Below, in pieces: positions 1 to 6,313 of a stretch of 11,409 nucleotides of DNA (position 1 is its first letter; every line of letters starts with the position of its first letter). The DNA comes from Halieaceae bacterium. GTDB taxonomy: Bacteria > Pseudomonadota > Gammaproteobacteria > Pseudomonadales > Halieaceae. The position numbers and the translations under genes are program-made. Below the pieces are notes generated by a model that saw nothing but the letters and a program-made list of their open reading frames with translations, made no database searches and was not told the origin of the DNA. The DNA is taken from NCBI GenBank assembly GCA_018666295.1, contig JABIZW010000067.1, positions 1 through 11,409 of the forward strand, written 5' to 3'.

Positions 1-1
1 C

Positions 2-646
2 AGCTCTGTTCGGAAAATGGATAACATGCAGTCGCTTTTTGCCCAGTCAGACTATGTCTCGTTGCACATACCGGTGCTGGAGAGTACCCGCGGCATTATC
101 AATGCCGATACCTTGTCTTACTTCAAGAAAGACGCCTGTCTTCTTAATTTTGCACGGGAGCAAATTGTCGACACACCGGCCGTTGTAAATGCGCTCGAAA
201 CAAACACCCTTCGCACCTACGTGACCGACTTTCCACATCCGCTACTGCGTAACAGACAAGACTCGATTTTAATGCCGCACATTGGCGCCAGTACAGCCGA
301 GGCTGAAGAAAATTGCGCCATTATGGCTGCAGATCAGATCAAAGCTTTTTTAGACCACGGCAACATTAAAAACGCCGTTAATTTCCCCGCGATTGAACTG
401 GAGCGCACCACGGACTCGAGGCTCACGGTCACCAACCGTAACGCCCCCGGAACCCTCAGCCACATCTTAAATGTTCTGGGCGATGCAAATCTAAATGTTG
501 CTGACCTTCTTAACAAAAGTCGTGGGGACATCGCTTATAACCTAATTGATTTAAATACCGCACCGAGTGCTCTGGTGCTCGATCAAATTCGCGCAGTTGA
601 GGGCGTGATCAATGTCCGATACCTCGGCAAGCCCTGCGCGGTTTAA
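2..646 (+). CDS. serA: D-3-phosphoglycerate dehydrogenase, C-terminal part (5' end outside window)
   Basis: This enzyme oxidises 3-phosphoglycerate to 3-phosphohydroxypyruvate with NAD+, the first step of cytosolic serine synthesis. The reading frame is open to the left edge (codons start at base 2), so the ATG at 17 is internal and the N-terminal substrate domain is missing. Visible parts are the end of the NAD-binding domain with LLNFAREQIVD, which carries the family's active-site Arg, then YVTDFP and MPHIGAST, which carries the active-site His. After these comes the link to a C-terminal ACT domain (LTVTNRNAPGTLSHIL to the end), the usual site of serine feedback control. The YVTDFP...IGASTAEAEENCA...NIKNAVNFP arrangement fits the roughly 390-residue ACT-containing form rather than the long mycobacterial form. 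No clear terminator follows the TAA. Family assignment is firm; serine regulation is inferred from the domain only. Confidence 0.93.
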   Translation, partial: SSVRKMDNMQSLFAQSDYVSLHIPVLESTRGIINADTLSYFKKDACLLNFAREQIVDTPAVVNALETNTLRTYVTDFPHPLLRNRQDSILMPHIGASTAEAEENCAIMAADQIKAFLDHGNIKNAVNFPAIELERTTDSRLTVTNRNAPGTLSHILNVLGDANLNVADLLNKSRGDIAYNLIDLNTAPSALVLDQIRAVEGVINVRYLGKPCAV

Positions 647-764
647 ACACAGCGGGCACAGTCCCAGCTAAGACCTCGCAATTAGATGCCTTCGTGCGTT
701 CAATCACTGCGTACTTTGAGATATGTTAAGGCTCGTAAATTACGCTACATTCTTTGAACGCGCT

Positions 765-800
765 TTGAGCGAGGACTGGTAAGTCTTGTCCAACGCTCAA
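765..800 (+). promoter_or_regulatory. Predicted hairpin in the leader of the DUF305-propeller gene
   Basis: TTGAGCG (765-771) is the exact reverse complement of CGCTCAA (794-800). Inside it, GGAC (773-776) can pair with GTCC (788-791), leaving an 11-nt loop. The structure ends 17 nt before the GGAGA ribosome site of the next gene. There is no T-run after it, so it does not look like a terminator. No strong promoter is obvious upstream; TTGAGA at 716-721 and several weak -10-like hexamers at 736-751 are the only candidates. Function is unknown. Confidence 0.35.
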
Positions 801-831
801 GTTAACCTCTGTGGACCGGAGAATTTTGATC

Positions 832-3234
832 ATGCTTCAATTTCAACCTAATGCATTGACCCTCGTCTTAACACTCGCAAGTGCTCTGTGCGTCACTAGC
901 GTATCAAGCGCGCCCATTGTTCAGCCCGGCGCACCCGGAGAGACGGGTCAGGTCTTATCAGCTGAGGAGGCGGTTCGAATCACCGACACCAGCTACTCCC
1001 CGGCTGACACGCACTTCATGCAAATGATGATTCCACACCACGCTCAAGCGCTCGAAATGGCGCAGCTGGTGGAGGTACGTACCAATCGTCCGGAACTGGT
1101 CGACATTGCTGGTCGAATAAAATCATCGCAAAGTGACGAAATTGACTTCATGCAAAGCTGGCTAACCGACCGGGGTGAGGCGCCGATGGCCCACGCCCAC
1201 CACATGCTGAGTGCCCACCATAAGATGGACATGGGGATGGCGAGTGACGCGCAGATGACTGAACTTGCTGGCGCAGAGTCAGTCAACTTCGATCGGCAGT
1301 TCCTCTCGCTCATGATCCGTCACCACGAAGGCGCGGTCGACATGGTCAAGGACCTACTCGATCAGCCGGGCTCAGCCTACGATCCGTTACTTTATGACTT
1401 TGTCGGTGACATCAAGAACGACCAAATGGTCGAAATCGAACGAATGAACGCTTTACTTGTGACCCTTTCTGACGACCCGCGCGCCAATTTAAAAGCGGGT
1501 CTCACGGACGCAGGAATCGCCATCAAAAATATGACACTCGTAGCCTCGCTCAGTAAGCCTGCAGGGTTTGTCGACCCGAATAACCCGGGGGAGCTGGCGA
1601 AGGCAGCTCCTGAAAAAGAAGAGAGCGACGAGGCACAAGACAAGAAGAAATCGCCTATTGAAGGCGGCAAGCGAAAGCGATCACCACTGCTGAGCTTCTC
1701 CAACACCGACATGGCCTTTGCAGGCAATACACTGGTCGCGGGAAGCTATCACGGCTTCAACGTTTATGACCTTCAGGACAATGGTATCCCTGAACTCTTG
1801 AGTTCCGTTGTCTGCCCCGGAGGCCAGGGAGATGTGAGTATTGTCGGAAACTTACTCATCATGTCAGCACAAGAAACCCGTGGCCGCTTGGACTGCGGTC
1901 TTCAGGGAATTTCAGAGGACGTGAGTGACGAACGCTTCCGCGGACTGCGCATTTTCGATATCAGCGATTTAGAGAGTCCCGTTCAAGTCGGTGCTGTTCA
2001 AACCTGCCGAGGATCGCACACCCACTCGGTGGTCTCGGGTCCGGGGGACGATGGAAAAATCGTGGTCTATAACTCAGGCACGTCGAGTATTCGTGACCGC
2101 GATGAAATGGAAACCTGCTTTGACGACTCCCCCGGCGACCCAAGAACAGCGCTCTTCAGAATTGATGTGATCGAGATTCCCGTCGACGACCCGGCCTCTG
2201 CACGGATCGTGCACAGCCCAACCGTTTTTGCAGATGAAGAAACTGGAGCGCTAGCGGGTTTATGGCGTGGCGGCGACCACGGCGATGAGACCCAAGAGAC
2301 GCGTCCGACAGACCAGTGCCACGACATCACCGTGTTTCCGTCCAAGAACATTGCAGCGGGCGCGTGCTCAGGCAACGGAATTCTATTTGATATTACTGAT
2401 CCACTGGACCCTCAGCGTATTGATGCCGTCGCGGACCCTGGCTTCGCCTACTGGCACTCAGCCACGTTTAATAATGACGGCACTAAGATCGTCTTCACTG
2501 ACGAATGGGGCGGCGGCGGTCGAGCGCGATGCCGCGCATTCGACCCACTCAACTGGGGTGCCGATGCCATTTATGACATCGTCGAAGGCAAACTCGAGCA
2601 CCGAAGTCACTTTAAAATGCCGGCACCACAGCGTGAATTTGAAAACTGTGTGGCGCATAACGGGTCGATCGTACCAGTTCCAGGGCGCGATATTTTCGTA
2701 CAGGCATGGTACCAAGGTGGTATTTCAGTCATCGACTTTACGGACTCCACAAATCCGATGGAAATTGCCTATTTCGATCGCGGCCCCATTGATGACGAAG
2801 AGCTCGTCACGGGCGGATTCTGGTCAACCTACTGGTACGGTAACCATATTTACGGCACAGAAATTATTCGCGGCCTTGATGTCCTATCGCTGGATGCCAG
2901 CGAACACATCACCGCTAACGAGATTGCGGCGGCAGGCCTTGCCGACGTCAACGGCGTATTCAATCCACAGCAGCAATTTCCAGTCGAATGGCCGGACCAT
3001 CCGACGGTGGCATTAGCACTCCTTGATCAAATGGCGCGCAAGACACCTGAATCCGTTGACACCATTGCTGATGCATCGCAACTGCTCAAGAGCGTTTCGA
3101 AAACCTTCGATGCAGGCGAGTCCAATTGGCGAGCCGCGCGAAAGCTTGAGCAGTTGGCGAAAAACTTGTCGCTGAAGGAGGCAGGGCAGTCGGCAGCCAG
3201 CGCGATGATGGGCGTCGCCAAACGCTTGCGATAA
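832..3234 (+). CDS. Secreted DUF305 domain / beta-propeller fusion protein
   Basis: The start is set at ATG 832 because GGAGA (818-822) lies 9 nt before it; the in-frame GTG at 811 has no such site. The 800-residue product starts with a signal peptide (about residues 1-27, ending SVSSA-P). Residues 50-210 form a DUF305 domain with both halves of its signature, MIPHH (66-70) followed by AxxMA, and MIRHH (161-165) followed by AVDM. Between them is a His/Met-rich stretch (117-142). DUF305 proteins such as cyanobacterial CopM are periplasmic copper-binding helical proteins. A charged linker (about 261-285) leads to a beta-propeller with LVIVD-like repeats (about 286-690), for example GLRIFDISD, GILFDITD and GISVIDFTD. 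It contains eight Cys and several His in conserved-looking turns (GSHTHS, CHDI, YWHS, CVAHNG). An Ala-rich helical tail ends the protein. dsbB follows 29 nt downstream. Periplasmic metal handling or a metal-dependent activity is inferred; the substrate is unknown. Confidence 0.85.
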   Translation: MLQFQPNALTLVLTLASALCVTSVSSAPIVQPGAPGETGQVLSAEEAVRITDTSYSPADTHFMQMMIPHHAQALEMAQLVEVRTNRPELVDIAGRIKSSQSDEIDFMQSWLTDRGEAPMAHAHHMLSAHHKMDMGMASDAQMTELAGAESVNFDRQFLSLMIRHHEGAVDMVKDLLDQPGSAYDPLLYDFVGDIKNDQMVEIERMNALLVTLSDDPRANLKAGLTDAGIAIKNMTLVASLSKPAGFVDPNNPGELAKAAPEKEESDEAQDKKKSPIEGGKRKRSPLLSFSNTDMAFAGNTLVAGSYHGFNVYDLQDNGIPELLSSVVCPGGQGDVSIVGNLLIMSAQETRGRLDCGLQGISEDVSDERFRGLRIFDISDLESPVQVGAVQTCRGSHTHSVVSGPGDDGKIVVYNSGTSSIRDRDEMETCFDDSPGDPRTALFRIDVIEIPVDDPASARIVHSPTVFADEETGALAGLWRGGDHGDETQETRPTDQCHDITVFPSKNIAAGACSGNGILFDITDPLDPQRIDAVADPGFAYWHSATFNNDGTKIVFTDEWGGGGRARCRAFDPLNWGADAIYDIVEGKLEHRSHFKMPAPQREFENCVAHNGSIVPVPGRDIFVQAWYQGGISVIDFTDSTNPMEIAYFDRGPIDDEELVTGGFWSTYWYGNHIYGTEIIRGLDVLSLDASEHITANEIAAAGLADVNGVFNPQQQFPVEWPDHPTVALALLDQMARKTPESVDTIADASQLLKSVSKTFDAGESNWRAARKLEQLAKNLSLKEAGQSAASAMMGVAKRLR

Positions 3235-3263
3235 TGTATTGAGGTCTTGTTGGGGAAAACACA

Positions 3264-3788
3264 ATGCGCCACCTTAATCGTCTGACCGCATTCCTTGAGA
3301 GCAAGGGCTTTTGGTGGGGTGTGGCCCTGTTAGGTACGAGCCTTTTTGTCGCCGCGCTTTACTGGCAGTACGCACTCAGTGAAGAACCCTGCCAAGTCTG
3401 TATTCAGACGCGCTTATGGGTCGTGGCCATTGCACTCGTGGGTTTGCTGATGTCTTTACTACCGCATGCGCGAGGACTCTATACCGCTGGAAACGCCGCG
3501 CTGCTACTCTGTGCGGTAGGTCTTGGTGAGCGTTCGTTCTACCTATACGAAATCGAAAACTTTCGAGGTGATGGCAGCTGTGAATTCTCCCTAGGCATGC
3601 CCGACTGGTTTGCGGTCGATCGCTGGTTTCCGTCACTCTTTGAAGTTAGAAACATCTGCTCTTACACGCCCGAAATAGCCTTTGGCGTCAGCATGGCCGA
3701 GGCACTCATTGGCATTTCACTGATCGTTGCCTCACTTTGCGGCGTCAATATTCTTCGAAGTGCAACAGGTCAGCTGAGTCCGTCATGA
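3264..3788 (+). CDS. dsbB: Disulfide bond formation protein DsbB (inner membrane quinone reductase of DsbA)
   Basis: DsbB reoxidises the periplasmic thiol oxidase DsbA and passes the electrons to membrane quinone. The 174-residue protein has about four membrane segments (near 16-34, 50-66, 72-88 and 141-163). It carries the first redox pair as CQVC (C43, C46), followed by R50, matching the quinone-site Arg of the family. The second pair, C106 and C132, sits in the long periplasmic loop GSCEFSLGMPDWF...VRNIC. The cysteine spacing is the same as in E. coli DsbB (41/44/104/130), shifted by two. GGGGA (3252-3256) lies 7 nt before the ATG. The gene follows the secreted Cys-rich propeller gene closely, consistent with co-transcription. 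No dsbA is present in the window, so the partner must be encoded elsewhere. Confidence 0.95.
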   Translation: MRHLNRLTAFLESKGFWWGVALLGTSLFVAALYWQYALSEEPCQVCIQTRLWVVAIALVGLLMSLLPHARGLYTAGNAALLLCAVGLGERSFYLYEIENFRGDGSCEFSLGMPDWFAVDRWFPSLFEVRNICSYTPEIAFGVSMAEALIGISLIVASLCGVNILRSATGQLSPS

Positions 3789-3898
3789 CACTCGATGGCA
3801 GTGCGCTTAGGCGTGCTCGCACTGAGCGACACCTCATACCGGCCATGGCAGCGTACTTAAGGCACTGCGAGGATCCTGACTTAATATGGCGTTTCTAA
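3785..3898 (+). CDS. Possible 37-residue protein overlapping the end of dsbB and the start of rlmA
   Basis: An ATG at 3785 overlaps the dsbB stop codon as ATGA, the arrangement typical of translational coupling. The frame runs 37 codons (starting MTLDGSALRRARTERH, ending DPDLIWRF) to a TAA at 3896-3898, 13 nt inside rlmA. It nearly fills the 97-nt gap between the two genes. The peptide is basic at its start, with a predicted helical middle and one Cys. It has no signal peptide or membrane segment. There is no good Shine-Dalgarno site, so expression would depend on ribosomes ending dsbB. I do not recognise a family. It could equally be a chance open frame, or a device that carries ribosomes toward the rlmA start. 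Confidence 0.3.
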   Translation: MTLDGSALRRARTERHLIPAMAAYLRHCEDPDLIWRF

Positions 3899-4743
3899 CC
3901 CATCCGGCTTTGCGTTGCCCATTGGATGCAATGCCATTAGTACTGGAGGACGGCTCGCTCATCTGTTCGAACGGCCACCGGTATGACATTGGCAAGCAGG
4001 GATATGCCAATTTACTCAGTGTTCAGCACAAACGCTCTCTGAATCCGGGTGACTCCAAGGACATGGTGTCGGCTAGACAGTCGTTTTTGTCGGCGGGTTT
4101 CTATGAGCCGATTGCCAAATCCGTGATGCACAGTGTGTCGCAAGCCGCAAAGTTGCCGGCTGCACAGTCGCCGGCTGCAAAGTCGCCAGTAACAGTTTTA
4201 GACGCGGGGTGCGGCGAAGGATACTACCTGCACTATCTCAGTGAGCACCACCGAGGCCCGCTAAATATCATCGGTTTTGATATTTCAAAATGGGCCGTAC
4301 AACGCGCTGCTCGGCGGTGCCATGGCACGTGGATGGTCGCGAGCAATAAAAATATTCCACTCGTCGATTCAAGCGTCGATGTTGTACTCGAGATGTTCGG
4401 CTTCCCCGACTATGCCTCATTTGAGCGCATACTTGCGCCGGGTGGGCGACTCATTCGAGTAACGCCTGCGCCACAACACCTGATTGAGCTTCGCAGGTTG
4501 ATTTACCCACAAGTTCACCAAATGGCGAACGCAGACAGGTACCCGTCCTCACTCCATACATTGTCAAGCGAACAACTGGCCTTCAACGTTGAGCTTGAAC
4601 ACCAATCGCTTAAAGACCTGCTGCTAATGACCCCTCATATGTTCAAAACCTCGATGCAGGGCCAGAGCAACCTTGAGCGCATTGATCATCTGACAGTAAC
4701 CGTTGACGTAGTGATCGATACGCTCGTCTGCACTGAAAGCTGA
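3886..4743 (+). CDS. rlmA: 23S rRNA (guanine-N1)-methyltransferase RlmA
   Basis: RlmA methylates N1 of a guanine in helix 35 of 23S rRNA (G745 in E. coli) using S-adenosylmethionine. The 285-residue product begins with the family's small zinc domain, CPLD...CSNGH (C11, D14, C27, H31). Next is the diagnostic block YANLLSVQHKRSLNPGDS (40-57) and SARQSFLSAGFYEP. The methyltransferase fold follows, with motif I at DAGCGEGYY (106-114), FDIS (131-134) and the late APGGRLIRVTPAPQHLIEL block. The second usual zinc Cys is Asp here. A 15-nt unit repeated three times encodes the linker between the two domains (residues 88-102). GAGGA at 3869-3873 is 12 nt from the ATG, a long spacing, so translation may be helped by the upstream overlapping frame. 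The RlmA (RrmA) assignment rather than the Gram-positive TlrB-type rests on similarity to the E. coli sequence. Confidence 0.92.
   Translation: MAFLTHPALRCPLDAMPLVLEDGSLICSNGHRYDIGKQGYANLLSVQHKRSLNPGDSKDMVSARQSFLSAGFYEPIAKSVMHSVSQAAKLPAAQSPAAKSPVTVLDAGCGEGYYLHYLSEHHRGPLNIIGFDISKWAVQRAARRCHGTWMVASNKNIPLVDSSVDVVLEMFGFPDYASFERILAPGGRLIRVTPAPQHLIELRRLIYPQVHQMANADRYPSSLHTLSSEQLAFNVELEHQSLKDLLLMTPHMFKTSMQGQSNLERIDHLTVTVDVVIDTLVCTES
4147..4191 (+). repeat. Three tandem 15-nt repeats inside rlmA
   Basis: Units are 4147-4161, 4162-4176 and 4177-4191, each close to GCAAAGTCGCCGGCT. The first two differ at two positions and the third diverges at its end. They encode AKLPA, AQSPA and AKSPV, a Pro/Ala linker between the zinc domain and the methyltransferase fold. 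The unit length keeps the reading frame, so copy number could vary without breaking the gene. Confidence 0.85.
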
Positions 4744-4744
4744 C

Positions 4745-4768
4745 GAGCGAACCGCTCTTAATTTCTCT
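4745..4768 (+). terminator. Possible weak rho-independent terminator after rlmA
   Basis: GAGCG (4745-4749) and CGCTC (4753-4757) form a short G/C-rich stem with a 3-nt loop, starting just after the rlmA TGA. It is followed by TTAATTTCTCT, which is U-rich but interrupted. It would close the dsbB-rlmA unit before the P450 promoter. The stem is only 5 bp, so efficiency is doubtful. Confidence 0.4.
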
Positions 4769-4801
4769 ATCAAAAGGTTGACTGTCGCGCACTATCGCCT
4801 A

Positions 4802-4831
4802 TTGTTGATTGCGACGACGACACGATAGAAA
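4802..4831 (+). promoter_or_regulatory. Candidate sigma-70 promoter of the P450 gene
   Basis: TTGTTG (4802-4807) and TAGAAA (4826-4831) are 18 nt apart in an AT-rich stretch, predicting transcription from about 4838, just ahead of the leader hairpin. TATAAA at 4834-4839 is an alternative -10 with no well-spaced -35. Neither hexamer pair is a close match to consensus. Confidence 0.28.
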
Positions 4832-4842
4832 ATTATAAAAAA

Positions 4843-4876
4843 CGTGCTTTGAGAGATCTAGCGCACTCAAAGCGCG
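4843..4876 (+). promoter_or_regulatory. Strong leader hairpin before the P450 ribosome binding site
   Basis: CGTGCTTTGAG (4843-4853) pairs with CTCAAAGCGCG (4866-4876) over 11 positions, with one G-U pair and a 12-nt loop. It ends 4 nt before GGAGA (4881-4885), the ribosome site of the P450. No T-run follows, so a role in mRNA stability or translation control, or a DNA-level operator, is more likely than termination. Confidence 0.5.
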
Positions 4877-4890
4877 GTCAGGAGATACCC

Positions 4891-6168
4891 ATGAATCAAG
4901 CGATTAAAACGGCTAAATTGCCCGGTCACGATTACGCCTACAGCACGCCGCTGGCGGACCTGGATCCATCAAACCCATTGCGCTGGCCCACACAAGAGAT
5001 GTGGGCTATTTTTGAGCGCCTCAGAAATGAGGACCCCCTGCACTTCTGTAAAGAAGGTTGGATGTCCCCAGAGCGGCCAGACGACATAGAGCCCATTGGC
5101 AGCTATTGGTCGGTGACGCGTCATGAAGACATTATGGCGATCGATACTGATCACAAACGATTCTCTTCTGAACCGGCGATCGTACTTCCAAATCCAGCGG
5201 AAGATTTTCCGCTGCCCATGTTCATCGCCATGGATCAGCCTAAACACGCAGTTCAGAGGCAAACCGTCGCCCCCATTGTGGCCTCACCCAGTTTGTCCAA
5301 AATGTCCGAACTGATTCGAGAAAGAACCCAATACGTGCTTGATTCAGTCCCCATTGACGAAGAGTTCGATTGGGTCGACACGGTTTCTATTGAGCTCACC
5401 ACCATGATGCTCGCCACCCTGTTCGATTTTCCTCTCGAGGATCGCCGCAAGCTCACGCGTTGGTCGGACGTCGCGACTGCCGGCCCCGAGACCGGCATTG
5501 TCGAGAGCGAAGAACAAAGACGGGCTGAACTCACAGAGTGTGTCGAATATTTTATGGGCCTCTGGCACCAACGCAAGGGTGGTAGTGGACACGACCTTAT
5601 TACCATGTTGGCCAACGGTGAAAACACAAGCGACATGGATGCGACCGAGTATCTTGGTAACCTGATTCTCCTCATTGTGGGCGGCAACGACACAACACGA
5701 AACTCGATGTCGGCATCGATTTACGGGTCACACTTGTTCCCAGAGCAGTGGGAAAAAGTAAGGGCGAACCGCGATCTAATCCCTAATACAGTGGCTGAAA
5801 TAATCCGCTGGCAGACCCCTCTTGCCTACATGCGGCGCACGGCGCTTGAAGACGTCGAAATGCACGGTAAGACCATTAAAAAAGGGGACAAGGTTGCCAT
5901 GTGGTATGTCTCGGGCAACCGAGACGAGCGCAAGTTTGACAATCCGAATGTCCTGGACTTCGAGCGTTCAAACGCGCGCAACCATGTGTCGTTTGGGTTC
6001 GGCATCCACCGTTGCTTCGGTAATCGACTCGCAGAGCTTCAACTGCAAATCTTATGGGACGAAATGTTAAAGCGATTCTCTCGCGTGGAAGTAGTGGGTG
6101 AGCCTTCGCGAAATATTTCAAGCTTCGTCAAGGGCTACACAAAAATGAAGGTGATTGTTCGGGCTTAA
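4891..6168 (+). CDS. Cytochrome P450, CYP153 type (terminal alkane / fatty-chain hydroxylase family)
   Basis: The start is ATG 4891, just after GGAGA at 4881-4885; longer in-frame starts would run through the leader hairpin. The 425-residue soluble protein has the I-helix oxygen-activation motif GGNDTT (264-269) within LIVGGNDTTRNSM. It also has the K-helix ExxR (E303-R306) and the heme loop FGFGIHRCFG with Cys375 as the iron ligand. GGNDTTRNSM, EIIRWQTPLAYMRRTALED and MWYVSGNRDERKF are hallmarks of the CYP153 family. Its members hydroxylate the terminal carbon of medium-chain alkanes, alcohols or fatty acids using ferredoxin and ferredoxin reductase. No redox partner gene is in the window. 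There is no signal peptide, so the protein is cytoplasmic. The family is sure; the exact substrate is not readable from sequence. Confidence 0.9.
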   Translation: MNQAIKTAKLPGHDYAYSTPLADLDPSNPLRWPTQEMWAIFERLRNEDPLHFCKEGWMSPERPDDIEPIGSYWSVTRHEDIMAIDTDHKRFSSEPAIVLPNPAEDFPLPMFIAMDQPKHAVQRQTVAPIVASPSLSKMSELIRERTQYVLDSVPIDEEFDWVDTVSIELTTMMLATLFDFPLEDRRKLTRWSDVATAGPETGIVESEEQRRAELTECVEYFMGLWHQRKGGSGHDLITMLANGENTSDMDATEYLGNLILLIVGGNDTTRNSMSASIYGSHLFPEQWEKVRANRDLIPNTVAEIIRWQTPLAYMRRTALEDVEMHGKTIKKGDKVAMWYVSGNRDERKFDNPNVLDFERSNARNHVSFGFGIHRCFGNRLAELQLQILWDEMLKRFSRVEVVGEPSRNISSFVKGYTKMKVIVRA

Positions 6169-6195
6169 TGGCCGGCGACGACGGCTCTTATGGTC

Positions 6196-6286
6196 AGTGA
6201 TTCGCGCTGTCGAATACGCACAGCGTGGATTCTGTGACGATGAAAACAGCGCGTTACCGCGTTAAACGGCCTCGGGGCGAATCACT
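6196..6286. repeat. Inverted repeat in the P450-hydrolase intergenic region
   Basis: AGTGATTCGC (6196-6205) is the exact reverse complement of GCGAATCACT (6277-6286), with 71 nt between. Competing short stems share the left arm: CGCTGT (6205-6210) can pair with ACAGCG (6220-6225), and GCGCTGT (6204-6210) with ACAGCGC (6246-6252). Several alternative folds are therefore possible in this 145-nt gap. No run of T follows. It may be an operator pair, an RNA element or chance. Confidence 0.4.
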
Positions 6287-6313
6287 AACGCGTGCCGCCC
6301 TCCAAGAGACGCT

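Noticed and set aside
811..831. Upstream GTG start for the DUF305-propeller gene
   Set aside because: It has no Shine-Dalgarno site, while ATG 832 follows GGAGA at a normal spacing and gives a clean signal peptide.
2267..3016. 249-codon open frame on the + strand inside the propeller gene
   Set aside because: It is a shifted reading of a long gene with clear domain signatures; its translation is low-complexity Thr/Ser/Arg-rich without motifs.
4849..4890. Upstream TTG start for the P450
   Set aside because: The extension would be translated through the leader hairpin; ATG 4891 has GGAGA at a good distance.
5253..5693. 146-codon minus-strand open frame opposite the P450
   Set aside because: Its Ser/Arg/Thr-rich translation mirrors the codon pattern of the P450 gene and has no ribosome site or motif.
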